Assembly: GCA_030065875.1 (NCBI GenBank)
Contig: JASJCR010000101.1
Coordinates: 1 to 33,791, forward strand
From: Ardenticatenaceae bacterium
Lineage (GTDB): Bacteria; Chloroflexota; Anaerolineae; Promineifilales; Promineifilaceae
Length of the DNA: 33,791 nt
Direction of reading: 5' to 3'
Shown: positions 25,676 through 33,791 of the stretch, piece after piece
Position numbering within the stretch: position 1 is the first letter of the stretch
Layout of the letters: each line of letters begins with the position of its first letter
Translations under genes and position numbers: made by a program
The notes under the pieces: generated by a model
Seen by the model: only the letters and a program-made list of their open reading frames with translations
What the model was told of the DNA's origin: nothing
Databases searched by the model: none

Positions 25676-26878
25676 ATGAATTTTGACAAAAGCAACCTTC
25701 AGCCAGCAGTTCATATTTCACTGGCTGCGCTCGCCGTCATGTTGACCGTTATTCTAACCTCCATAAATTTTCACCCGGCATCCGCCCACGGCAACCACAA
25801 AAATTCTCTCCTGGTGGCCGTTGATGAATTTGGCGATGTTTACGGATTTCCCTCGGCCATCGAGGCGAACGAAGGTCAATTCATTGGAACAGGTGATGCG
25901 GCCGGCGTGGCGGATTTTGACAATGACGGCTATTGTGAGGTCATCACCGCCAGCAAATCAGACAGGCTGCTCCGCATTTACGAGACGGTACGCAATCGAG
26001 ATTCAACCGAAATAATCGCTTCCCTCGACGCCTATCCGGCCCAGGATTTTGCGGTGACCTGGGATGGGGCGACCGGTGATTTTGACAACAACGGCTGGGT
26101 CGATTTTGCCATTTCCGGGGCGCGTTGTGGCACCGGAGCGTGCCCAGCCGGGGGAGAGGGATTGATCCAGATTCACCTCAACCAGGGGAATTTTAACTTT
26201 ACGCGCATTTCCATTGACGTCACCGAGTTTGGCGCTGACGATCAAGAATCGATGCGCGGCATCGATGACGGCTACTTCAATGCAGACCAGCATTTAGATC
26301 TGGCGGTACAGAAATACATCAACCGGCCGACCAACGACACCTATTTATTCACCAATGGGGGCAATTTGACTTTTTCTGAAACCATCCCTATCTCCCACAC
26401 CAATGGCGGGACCCCTCGCGGTGGTGTTCCGGGTCTGATCGCCGGTGATTTTAATGGTGACGGTCACTTCGACTTAATCATTGGGCAGGACAACGACGGG
26501 GACCCAGGTCAAACCTGGCTGTATGCGGGAGACGGCACAGGCAGTTTTTCCCTGTTTGGTGAGGCATACGACACCAATCCGATCCACGAAGAAGACAAAA
26601 GGGAGCCCGGTGGCGGGTATCCGGACGCGTTTGACATTGACGATGACGGCCACCTCGATATTTTTGCCCCGGCCGCCGGGTTAAGTTTGATGGCCTTTCG
26701 CGGCAACGGTGACGGGACCTTTCAGCCCCCGGTAACGATCAAGATATACGCTCATTTTATTCAAACGGCGGCCCCATCGAGCAATGAAACAGCCTGTCGT
26801 TGGGAGATGCCATACAAACTATTTTTACCGTTTAAACTGGCAAAACCGATTGGGCTGGGTCTGCTTAAACGGCAGTAG
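25676..26878 (+). CDS. Secreted FG-GAP/VCBS repeat protein
   Basis: An N-terminal signal peptide (hydrophobic about 13-31, then ASAHG) is followed by FG-GAP-type repeats whose calcium loops are visible: DFDNDGYCEV (80), DFDNNGWVDF (135), DGYFNADQHLDL (198), DFNGDGHFDL (258) and DIDDDGHLDIF (320). These pack into a beta-propeller used in extracellular binding and adhesion. After residue 350 the repeat pattern stops and a short polar linker leads to YKLFLPFKLAK near the C-terminus. That hydrophobic FLPF segment resembles the short C-terminal tail of the neighbouring remnant (VFVPLVTR). AAAAGGATGG lies before the ATG. With only about five loops the propeller may be shorter than the usual seven blades. 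Confidence 0.85.
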   Translation: MNFDKSNLQPAVHISLAALAVMLTVILTSINFHPASAHGNHKNSLLVAVDEFGDVYGFPSAIEANEGQFIGTGDAAGVADFDNDGYCEVITASKSDRLLRIYETVRNRDSTEIIASLDAYPAQDFAVTWDGATGDFDNNGWVDFAISGARCGTGACPAGGEGLIQIHLNQGNFNFTRISIDVTEFGADDQESMRGIDDGYFNADQHLDLAVQKYINRPTNDTYLFTNGGNLTFSETIPISHTNGGTPRGGVPGLIAGDFNGDGHFDLIIGQDNDGDPGQTWLYAGDGTGSFSLFGEAYDTNPIHEEDKREPGGGYPDAFDIDDDGHLDIFAPAAGLSLMAFRGNGDGTFQPPVTIKIYAHFIQTAAPSSNETACRWEMPYKLFLPFKLAKPIGLGLLKRQ

Positions 26879-26914
26879 TAGCTGTTGGATTTGTCAATCA
26901 ATCATGGGCGGCGG

Positions 26915-27211
26915 TTATCGAGTAACGAGAGGGACAAAGACCTGGTTGACGAATTGGAACGCCCCTGCGTCACAACCAAACAGCCGCAAAATACCGCGCT
27001 GATCGTGGGTGGTGCCCGTTTGATCAAAGCGCACCGTCGTGCCGCAGCCCGCTTCTCCATGGGGAATGTGATTTTGGCCCGGCGCCAACCGATCAGGAAA
27101 AGAGCGCGTTTCCGTCCCGCCACCGTAATCGGCCAGCGGGTTCAAGAATGGATTGGTGTCGGTCAGGTTGCCCGGGCTGTTCCTAAAGAAAAACGGTTCC
27201 CCGGTTGACAA
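26915..27211 (-). pseudogene. 3' remnant of a choice-of-anchor Q-type exoprotein
   Basis: The 98-residue frame begins after a TGA without a good start (a TTG) and matches the C-terminal part of choice-of-anchor Q/parallel beta-helix proteins: NPFLNPLADYGGGTETRSF, APGQN, then THDQRGILRLFGCDAGAFQF. The expected DNGG, SPAIDAG and CDIGAFE positions are recognisable but altered. It ends in VFVPLVTR. The upstream helix domain is missing, and only 8 bases separate the remnant from the pentapeptide gene, so it is probably a truncated gene left by rearrangement. Confidence 0.65.
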
Positions 27212-27219
27212 TCATCTTC

Positions 27220-28227
27220 TCATAACTCGATGTGGTCGTGATCGTAAACCAAATCGTGATCGGCCGGGTTAAACCCTTCCGGCCATCGGGTATGCTGATT
27301 GTACGTGGCCCGCGCGAGTTTGGTCTCCTCAAATTTTGCCCGGCTGAGGTTTGCCCATCGGAGCGATGCTTCCCGCAAATCCACCCCGCTGAGATCCGCC
27401 CCGCTAAAATCGGCCGAGCCGACCACCGCACGATAGAGCCTCGCTCCTTTTAAGTGGGCGTTGATAAACCTGGCCCCCATCACCCCGGCTTCATTCAGCC
27501 TGGCATAGCTGAGATCGGCCGCGGTAAAATCGGCCGATGAGAGCAGCGTTTTACGCAGACTCGCCCCCTTTAACCTCGCGCGGCTCAAATTACACATCAT
27601 CAGGTTGCACCCGTCCAGATTCACCTGCTCCAGGTTGGCGCCGCTCAGGTTGCAGCTGAGCAGTTTGGTTCCGGTCACGATCGCTCCCGCCAGCTGCAGG
27701 CCGCGCAAATCTTTGGAGACCAGCTCCAAATCCTGGAAAACACGCTGGTGATGATCGAGCCGGTTGAGCAAATCGGCCTTGCGCAGCAGATTAAAGACCG
27801 TCATCTGCCGTGGGGGGTCGAGAAAGCGCCACACCTGGTCGGTCAGGGCCTGAACCAGGGCAATCGAGGTCGGATCGGTTATTCCGGTGAAGCGGGCGAT
27901 ATCGTTCAGGTAAGCGTTGACCGCCTGGTCTCGCTCCCCGGCCGAGAGCTGATTTTCCTCGTCCTCGATTTGCTGGGCTGCCGGCGGGATTTCCGGCCAG
28001 TCGAGATCCGGCCGTTCCTCTCGTCCCAGGTCGACCAGCTCCTGCAGCCGGCCGCGCAGGGCCAGAAATTCAATCAGCGCTTGCGCCTTTTCCGGCAGAG
28101 TTTCCCCACGTAGGTCATCCCAGTTGACGGCCAGATCAAACGCCATCATGCGCACGTCGCTGAGGTTAAACGAGCGGCCGAGGAGGCGGCGGAGGTTGCG
28201 GCGGTAGCGGGTCTGGTTGAGGGACAT
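27220..28227 (-). CDS. Effector-associated-domain pentapeptide-repeat protein
   Basis: The N-terminal 80 residues (LRRLLGRSFNLSDVRMMAFDL, then KAQALIEFLALRGRLQELVDLGREERPDLDW) resemble the small all-helical effector-associated/Death-like domains that act as adaptors in NTP-dependent conflict systems of multicellular bacteria, including Chloroflexota. A helical linker (about 85-165) follows, and then pentapeptide repeats at about 170-310 with A(D/N)LxxA units (LSGANLEQVNLDG, FSGADLSGVDL). Pentapeptide repeats form a square beta-helix. No partner with a matching N-terminal domain is seen nearby. No ribosome binding site is visible. The fold assignment of the repeats is firm; the adaptor domain is recognised by pattern only. 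Confidence 0.8.
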   Translation of the reverse strand: MSLNQTRYRRNLRRLLGRSFNLSDVRMMAFDLAVNWDDLRGETLPEKAQALIEFLALRGRLQELVDLGREERPDLDWPEIPPAAQQIEDEENQLSAGERDQAVNAYLNDIARFTGITDPTSIALVQALTDQVWRFLDPPRQMTVFNLLRKADLLNRLDHHQRVFQDLELVSKDLRGLQLAGAIVTGTKLLSCNLSGANLEQVNLDGCNLMMCNLSRARLKGASLRKTLLSSADFTAADLSYARLNEAGVMGARFINAHLKGARLYRAVVGSADFSGADLSGVDLREASLRWANLSRAKFEETKLARATYNQHTRWPEGFNPADHDLVYDHDHIEL

Positions 28228-28412
28228 TGGTCTTAGGGAGTCGAAAGGAAAAAGTTTAAAGTTAAAAGAATGAGGATCATTATAGCAAAGTAATCGGCCG
28301 GATGTTTACAAACGGATTTTTGACCACGGCTTTTCAATAAATAAGGACAATAGCTGGTGATGATGAGTTGACATAAAGTGAGGCATGATTTATCTGGGTC
28401 AACACACAACAC

Positions 28413-29273
28413 CTAAAAAACTCTGCTGCCAACCACCGCCCCACCCACAATTAGCAAACAGGCGGCGGCCAGGATCCAGCTAGCCTCGGCCAATCCCAAC
28501 AGAACCAGCAAGATCGTTGAGAGTAAGGGAGCCCCGTAAGAGAATATCCCCAGCAGGTGAATATTCCCCCGCTTCACCCCGAAATCCCAGGTGAAAAAGG
28601 CCGCCCCTACGGGAAAAAGCCCTAAACCCAAAATGGCCAGCCATTCTGAACCGTCCGGCCAAACCGTTTGCTCAAACAGCAGGTGACAGATTAGCGAAAG
28701 CGCGGCCGTGGCCCCGCAAAATCCCCCAACCGCGTCAGTGGGTATGGTGCCGAAGCGGCGGGATAAAACCGAATAGCTGGACCACGTGATGGCGCAAATC
28801 AAGGCGCTGATGTAGCCCAGCGTAAACCGGGGCTGAATCGATAAACCTTGTCCATTGGTCACGAGCAAGATTGCGCCGCCAAACCCCATCACCCCGCCGA
28901 GAATATGGGCAAAGCGCAGCCGTTCATCTGGGAGCAAGGCGGAAAATAAGACGATTAAGAGCGGCCACAAGTAGGCGATCAGGCTGGCTTCCACTTGTGG
29001 GGCATTTTGCAGGGCCAAAAAGTAAAAGAAGTGGTAGCCAAACAGCCCGCCAATCCCCAGCAGCCACACCCGCCATGGGAGCTTCAGCTGGGATAAAATG
29101 GGGGTTCCCTTGGTGATCCACCAGATCAAGCCGATACCAAAAGCGAGAGCAAAGGTCATGGCCGTCAGCTGGAACGGGGGTATGGCCCCGGCATACACAG
29201 TTAGTGCCGCCAGCGTAGCCCACATGATGATCGCTGTGCTGCCGATTCCCGTCGCCCTTATTTGTGAATTCAT
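28413..29273 (-). CDS. EamA/DMT-family exporter, YddG-like
   Basis: The 286-residue protein has ten hydrophobic helices in two halves of five, typical of the drug/metabolite transporter superfamily. The segments EASLIAYLWPLLIVLFSALL and FFTWDFGVKRGNIHLLGIFSY resemble those of YddG, an exporter of aromatic amino acids, better than other members. AAGGAG lies 12 bases before the ATG, in sequence that also forms the end of the transposase frame. The gene now sits directly downstream of the decayed insertion sequence, whose end at 29308 lies about 35 bases before the start codon, so the insertion may have altered its promoter. Confidence 0.87.
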   Translation of the reverse strand: MNSQIRATGIGSTAIIMWATLAALTVYAGAIPPFQLTAMTFALAFGIGLIWWITKGTPILSQLKLPWRVWLLGIGGLFGYHFFYFLALQNAPQVEASLIAYLWPLLIVLFSALLPDERLRFAHILGGVMGFGGAILLVTNGQGLSIQPRFTLGYISALICAITWSSYSVLSRRFGTIPTDAVGGFCGATAALSLICHLLFEQTVWPDGSEWLAILGLGLFPVGAAFFTWDFGVKRGNIHLLGIFSYGAPLLSTILLVLLGLAEASWILAAACLLIVGGAVVGSRVF

Positions 29274-29275
29274 TG

Positions 29276-30088
29276 TCAGCCAGAGCTCCTTGCTTTGTAA
29301 TTATTTGAGGGGTGTGCATGCTCCAAAGAAAACGCGGCCTTGATGGCCGAGATTTCCCGAAGGAGCAACCCCAAGATGCTGTTCATGATCATCGTAATTT
29401 GTACAGTTAGGGTACCTAAAGGCAAGACGGTGCGGACATTAACAAGTTTTTGCACCGGCAACTGTTTTTGTTGATGGGTTGTCACGATGACCTTGGCAAT
29501 TAAGTCAAACAGGGGTTCGACACTGGTTTTGCGCTTTTTGAAGCGTTCCTGAATGTCGGCTTCTCTCAAGAAGCGATGGTAGGCTTGAGCATAGCGACCG
29601 TTGACCCAACGCCGCGCGGGGGTAATAAGCAGGGTCCCCTACCGGATCCAACAGCGAATGCGCAAAGCCTTGGTGTAGCGGTCATCGGCTGTCAGACTAG
29701 CTGGGCGCAACTGATGGAGGATGAGCTGGGCTTTTTGGTCCAGAACCTGGCTATCGGCCACCGCGTCGGTCACCCGGTCACTGACAAAAGGACTGAAGGC
29801 GAGAATCACCTCGCCCAGCTTCTTGTACTGCCACAAGAACATCGTCCGGTCCGGCACCATGGCGAAGTTGAGCCAGGCTCGGATTTCTGGATGAGCCTGT
29901 AACCGGCGGTTCTGCGCTTTGATTTCGTAAATGCGACGAAATTGCATGAGTATAAAAAAGATAATCATTTCCAGGTATTTGTAAGTGCAGAGGTTTTGAT
30001 ACTTCAGCACCACCGGATTGGTTTGGTCAAGTTCATCAAATAAGGTCATGATAAGGGGAGCATAGTCGATTAGAGTTGGTTGATCCAT
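29276..30088 (-). pseudogene. Decayed DDE transposase
   Basis: One reading frame runs from the ATG at 30088 (GGAGG five bases upstream) to 29276, interrupted by an in-frame TAG at 29639-29641. The N-terminal part ends with DSQVLDQKAQ, which resembles the first catalytic Asp motif, and ADDRYTKAL, which resembles the second. After the TAG, LLITPARRWVNGRYAQAYHRF and RFKKRKTSVEPLFDLI resemble the region with the catalytic Glu (R-x3-VEP). Only about 20 residues separate the first two motifs; DDE enzymes of the IS4/IS5 type usually have many more, so an internal deletion is likely. The last 15 or so codons run into flanking DNA. The protein is non-functional. Confidence 0.75.
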
Positions 30089-30179
30089 GGGGTCCTCCTG
30101 CAACAGATTGGTCTCTATTACGGTTGACCCTTTTCTGGTTGACTAAGTCAACTCTTTTTCCAAATCTTTGCACATCCCT
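29308..30179 (-). mobile_element. Insertion sequence remnant (IS4/IS5-like)
   Basis: AGGGGTGTGCATG at 29308-29320 and TTTGCACATCCCT at 30167-30179 are inverted repeats matching at 10 of 13 bases and bracket the broken transposase. No clear target duplication was found. Near the left end the palindrome GTTGACT-A-AGTCAAC (30138-30152) lies 50 bases upstream of the transposase start and could be a regulator or transposase binding site. Confidence 0.55.
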
Positions 30180-30221
30180 AAATTAACTCAAGAAACAATT
30201 CAGCTAAGCCATTAAAAAAAT

Positions 30222-30252
30222 AAGAGCCACACTCATAAAAAGTATGGCTCTT
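30222..30252 (-). terminator. Hairpin terminator after the subtilase gene
   Basis: AAGAGCCACACT pairs with AGTATGGCTCTT with one mismatch around a short A-rich loop. On the minus strand a T run follows. It is located 28 bases after the stop codon of the subtilase gene. Confidence 0.85.
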
Positions 30253-30279
30253 TTCAATTCTTGTTATTTCACTAAAGAA

Positions 30280-33200
30280 CTAGGGTTCTGGATAAATAAC
30301 CTCAGTTTCCATGCCTACCGGTGCACCGTCAAAGTACATCAGCAGAGCGCCTATATCGCTTGATGGTGAGCCGGCACCAAAGTCAACTACATAGGTCGTG
30401 TTGTTTTCTTTGTTGCCCAGCGTCGTCGAGGTCGACAGGCTGACTCCATCATCAAAGAGCGTGAAGTAACGCTCGCCCAATGGGGAAATAACCATTCCTG
30501 TCTCAATATCAGTGTAAATACCACTGAAATAGTTATCAAACGCACGAACAAACATTGGCATTGGTTGACCGACGGCTGAAGTGTCTGAGAATCCCAATTG
30601 TTCCCCGCAAACTGTCAACACATAACCATTGTAATTCGTCGGGTGAGTCGTGAAGAAAAACACGGTTCTTGAACCAGTTACTAAGTTATCTGCAAAAACG
30701 GCATTACGCCCGTCAGTTCCACCAAGGAGGAGACCAAGATCGAAGTTGAAGACTTGATGGTCAAATAAACCGTCATTATCTGTATCGATGTTGATTTCGA
30801 AGCTGGCCGGAAACTCATGAGCATACCGGTCGTGGGCGCTGATCGCAAAATCAAAGCCCCAGCCGGCCGAGCAACCTGGATCTAAGAACGTGGTGTAACC
30901 AATTTCTTTGATATCCACAATCGGCAGCTGAGCACCCTCGACGCTGCCCGGAATGTCGTCGCTAATACGCAGCAGCGAATAAGCAAAGACATCGGTGTCG
31001 CCAGCACCGCGGTTCACGGTACGGGTCTTGTGCGCCGGTAAACCAAGCAGTTCCTTGGTCGGGCTCAGATCGGTGTCGCGCACCAAAATCCGGCCGGCTT
31101 TACGCGGCAGGACGTGCCACCCGACATGGGCCGGATCCGCATCGTCAGAGGCATCACCGCGGATGTCCATCGTGATGTAGCCGTCAACTTCCATCAGGTC
31201 AAGCTGAGCAGCGCCATTCCCGTTCGGGCCGATGTCCATCGTCCACTCCGGCAGGAATTCCGGATTGAGAATGAAGCGGATGTTGACAATACGATTCTGG
31301 TACGGCGGGATCGTGACGCGCTTCGGCATCTTGACCGTCACGGCACCGTTGTCTTTGGCCGCATCGCGGAAGGTCGGGGTCAGGTCGAGCTTGACCACTT
31401 CACCGCTGATGTTGTCGATGACAATACGCTTGTAGATCACCGTGCGCTTGTGCACGTCCACCTGGCCCACGGAGACAACCGAGGAACCGGTGAATTCTTC
31501 CGTATACGCCACGATCGGCGATTCAAGCGCCCGATCGACGCGAACTTCACCACCACCGATACGGCTGATCGGCGCCAGCTGGGTGTTCAACCCTGGAGCG
31601 GTGGTGTAAATCTCGGTCTCGGCCGTGCCCATCAGGATCGCCTTGTATTGATCCGGCCGCAGCCAGTCAATCGCTTCCATCAGCAGCGCCGCAGAACCGG
31701 TGACCATCGGAGCCGCACCGGAGGTGCCGCCAAATGGGGTTTCGCCCGTGCCGGTACCAGCTTCAGCAGAAATCGAAGCGCCAGGCGCGCCAATTTCCGG
31801 CTTGAGCATGTTGTTTTCCGCCCGGTTGGAGAAGAAACCGGTGTATACGCCGGTGTTGGACGGACCGCGTGAAGAAGAGCCAACCATGGTGCCGATCAGC
31901 GGCAAACCAACGGCCGGGTCAAAGGTCACGGACAAACCAGCAGCAGCAGCGGCCTTGAAGTCGTTGGCTGCAGCCTGGCTAACCATGAAACCAGGAATGT
32001 TAATGGGACGGTCGCCACCATCGCCACCGGAGAAGGGGTCGCCAGCGGCCACAAGGCCGATAATGCCGACACCGCCACCAGCTTCGCTGATGTTTTTGAT
32101 TTTCAGAGTAAAGTTACAGGCACCGCGATCGACGAGCACGATCTCGCCGCTAAAGGTACCTGGAGCAAATGCGGCACAACCGTTGAGGTTGCCGCCGGCC
32201 CCGTCACCATAAACCGCTGGAGCGGTAATGGCACTGGTCAAAGTCGGCGCCCAAGGCTGGGCGATCGCCACCCAGGTGTCGCCACCTTCAACCTGCATCT
32301 GGTCCAGAACGGCCGAAGGCACGGACGTCTGCGCCACGGAAAGGGCGGATGGAGCGGTAGACGGAGAACCAACGATGTACTGGTTGTTGCCGCCGTTACC
32401 GGCCGAAGCAACCGTCAAAATGCCCAACTGAGCCGCTTGTTCAACCGCAAAAGAGAGGTCGTCGTCAAACGATTGGCCGTAGTTGGAGCCCAATGACATG
32501 TGAATGATGTCCGCACCGGCCAGCGTCGAAGCTTCCATCGCCAAAATCAGCGCTGCACCTTCACAATTTGGAGCCACAGCCGAACAAACTTTGTAGCCCA
32601 GCAGGTCCGCACCGGGGGCCACGCCGCCTGCACCGGCGATGATGTCGGCTACGTGGGTACCGTGACCTTCAAAGTCGATCGGGTCGTCGTCCATGGCAAC
32701 CGGGCCAAATGGCCACGCTTCACCCACAAAGTCATACCCTTCTACCACTTTGGCGGTGGGGAACAACCCATCGCGAGTGGTTTGCAGCGGGTCGCCAGGA
32801 CCGGCACCGTAAGCAGCCGCGTAATCAGCCAGGGTACCGCCACCACCAAGATTGGCGTGAGTATAGTCGATACCGCTGTCTAAGACGGCCACGAGGACCC
32901 CAGAGCCATCATAGCCCAGATCCTGCACGACCGAAGCGCCGATATAGGGCACGGTTTCGCTCAGATCAAGCTCGTAGGTACCAACCTCTTTCACGGAAGT
33001 GACCCCAGCCATGCCCATCATCTGGGCAGCCGCGGCCGCATCCATCTCTACAAAGAGGGCGTTGATCAGGATTTGCGCCTGTCCATAAACGCGTGCAGTC
33101 GGATCTAAAGCCATAATCTGGCTGATCGCTGCTTCCTGTTCCGCCACCAGCGCAGCACTGGGGTTGACACCAGAAACCGGTTCGCTCAGGCGAATGCTGA

Positions 33201-33423
33201 CGCTCATACGCCCTTCAGCAGCCGCAACGGCTGAGTCAAGGGTAATCGCACCAGTGGGGGTTGTGCTTGAAAAAACCGGGGCATCAAGGGCCGTGGCGGT
33301 AGGGCCATCCGGCCGAGGGACATCTTGCCCTGGTCCGCTTTGAGCCTGTGCCGAAATAGCAAACGCCAAAGCGCCCAAAAGGGCAATTAACGGAATGAGT
33401 TTAGTTATTTTCTTTTTACGCAT
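30280..33423 (-). CDS. Secreted S8 subtilisin-like protease with PA domain
   Basis: A classic signal peptide (MRKKKITKLIPLIALLGALA, cleavage after AQA) is followed by an I9-type propeptide at about 70-155. The catalytic triad is D182 (VAVLDSGIDYTH), H254 (GHGTHVADI) and S568 (GGTSGAAPM), with the oxyanion Asn at N343 (ASAGN). A protease-associated domain is inserted between Asn and Ser at about 395-505 (VDRGACNFTLKIKNISEAGG), as in lactocepin-type and plant subtilases. The C-terminal 400 residues are beta-rich, including a fibronectin-III-like region from about 640. The end shows no anchor. AGAGGAA precedes the ATG. The gene has its own terminator and lies between an insertion-sequence end and a similar sequence at 33680. 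It probably degrades external protein. Confidence 0.95.
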   Translation of the reverse strand: MRKKKITKLIPLIALLGALAFAISAQAQSGPGQDVPRPDGPTATALDAPVFSSTTPTGAITLDSAVAAAEGRMSVSIRLSEPVSGVNPSAALVAEQEAAISQIMALDPTARVYGQAQILINALFVEMDAAAAAQMMGMAGVTSVKEVGTYELDLSETVPYIGASVVQDLGYDGSGVLVAVLDSGIDYTHANLGGGGTLADYAAAYGAGPGDPLQTTRDGLFPTAKVVEGYDFVGEAWPFGPVAMDDDPIDFEGHGTHVADIIAGAGGVAPGADLLGYKVCSAVAPNCEGAALILAMEASTLAGADIIHMSLGSNYGQSFDDDLSFAVEQAAQLGILTVASAGNGGNNQYIVGSPSTAPSALSVAQTSVPSAVLDQMQVEGGDTWVAIAQPWAPTLTSAITAPAVYGDGAGGNLNGCAAFAPGTFSGEIVLVDRGACNFTLKIKNISEAGGGVGIIGLVAAGDPFSGGDGGDRPINIPGFMVSQAAANDFKAAAAAGLSVTFDPAVGLPLIGTMVGSSSRGPSNTGVYTGFFSNRAENNMLKPEIGAPGASISAEAGTGTGETPFGGTSGAAPMVTGSAALLMEAIDWLRPDQYKAILMGTAETEIYTTAPGLNTQLAPISRIGGGEVRVDRALESPIVAYTEEFTGSSVVSVGQVDVHKRTVIYKRIVIDNISGEVVKLDLTPTFRDAAKDNGAVTVKMPKRVTIPPYQNRIVNIRFILNPEFLPEWTMDIGPNGNGAAQLDLMEVDGYITMDIRGDASDDADPAHVGWHVLPRKAGRILVRDTDLSPTKELLGLPAHKTRTVNRGAGDTDVFAYSLLRISDDIPGSVEGAQLPIVDIKEIGYTTFLDPGCSAGWGFDFAISAHDRYAHEFPASFEINIDTDNDGLFDHQVFNFDLGLLLGGTDGRNAVFADNLVTGSRTVFFFTTHPTNYNGYVLTVCGEQLGFSDTSAVGQPMPMFVRAFDNYFSGIYTDIETGMVISPLGERYFTLFDDGVSLSTSTTLGNKENNTTYVVDFGAGSPSSDIGALLMYFDGAPVGMETEVIYPEP

Positions 33424-33791
33424 TCAATTCCTCTACACACTGAAACTCTCCACAACAACACGCCACAATTGACGTGCTCACATAGGCAGGCCTAACTCTG
33501 TCCTCAGCTTAGTGTGATGTAGGTCCAATAGACTCTCGAAGATACCCATTGATTGAAATTGATTATTTTTTAGATTGAAAATGAGTTGCATAATCCCCAA
33601 CAATCAATATTTTTTGAAAGCCTAGATTAGCCCAATATTAGGGCAATATAAGCAGGACCTTAATACTATCATGGTTTTTAGGGATGCACAAGATTTTTTT
33701 TAACAAAATGAAATTTTGACCTTAATTACAGGAGTTTAGCGTATTTTTTATCCCGTTTGCGGCCAATTGGTGTGGTTTTTTGACTGATTTA
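33424..33791. other. AT-rich gene-free end with an IS-end-like sequence
   Basis: No gene is seen. The first 200 bases must hold the subtilase promoter, but no clear -35/-10 pair was found. GCCC-AATATTA-GGGC near 33630-33645 is a short inverted repeat. At 33680-33695 AGGGATGCACAAGATT resembles the outer end of the insertion sequence at 30179 read outward in the opposite orientation (AGGGATGTGCAAAGATT). Confidence 0.45.

Noticed and set aside
26784..27208. Plus-strand frames after the FG-GAP gene
   Set aside because: Antisense to the choice-of-anchor Q remnant, whose motif content is recognisable on the minus strand.
28366..28416. Third copy of the GTTGACATTTG element
   Set aside because: Only GTTGACA and GTCAAC are shared over about 50 bases; the conserved right end of elements A and B is missing.
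31114..31872. 252-residue plus-strand open frame
   Set aside because: It is antisense to the subtilase gene, Arg/His-rich, with no domain pattern; a shadow of a GC-rich gene.

Overview
The window looks like a chromosomal contig from an uncultivated Chloroflexota bacterium, probably Anaerolineae-like. This is an inference from gene content: a MutL-like ASKHA gene without any mutase, acidic zinc-ribbon membrane proteins, SpoVS outside a sporulation cluster, a membrane-fused HdrD-type Fe-S oxidoreductase, a GT39-type glycosyltransferase coupled to a clan-A glycosidase, choice-of-anchor Q and FG-GAP exoproteins, and a pentapeptide-repeat protein with an effector-associated N-terminus. No rRNA, tRNA or CRISPR array was seen.

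Left part (1-5,600): the window opens inside a homogeneous 7-bp tandem array that faces a second, inverted heptamer array ending exactly at the stop codon of a RodZ-like gene. On the minus strand follow rplI with an acidic Ala/Glu tail, a zinc-ribbon/TPR membrane protein, and an 802-aa hybrid histidine kinase made of two tandem REC-kinase modules, the second kinase half being degenerate.

Centre-left (5,600-13,100): a four-gene minus-strand operon, read from 11274 down to 5619, encodes a tail-anchored acidic protein with two zinc ribbons and repeated DWL motifs, a MutL-like protein, a barrel-sandwich/KOW-like protein, and a small acidic protein ending in an LPETG sortase-like signal. It closes with a hairpin terminator. 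A helicase-associated-domain protein without a helicase motor diverges from it across a region holding an inverted repeat. This operon is the best candidate here for an undescribed functional system.

Centre (13,100-19,420): a YvlD-type four-helix membrane protein, SpoVS with a recognisable promoter, two paralogous beta-sandwich proteins (one helix-anchored, one lipoprotein), an ETF:menaquinone-oxidoreductase-like protein, a 65-aa membrane protein, a second inverted heptamer locus and a YdjM-like membrane protein.

Right part (19,420-33,791): a glycosyltransferase/glycosidase pair with overlapping start and stop codons, a small membrane protein behind a DtxR/IdeR-like box, a class IV aminotransferase, a methyltransferase, an FG-GAP exoprotein, a choice-of-anchor Q remnant, an effector-associated pentapeptide protein, a YddG-like exporter, a decayed insertion sequence and a 1047-aa secreted subtilase. 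Two related non-autonomous repeat elements with GTTGACATTTG ends lie at about 19.3 and 24.6 kb; one of them supplies part of the stop codon of the glycosyltransferase gene.
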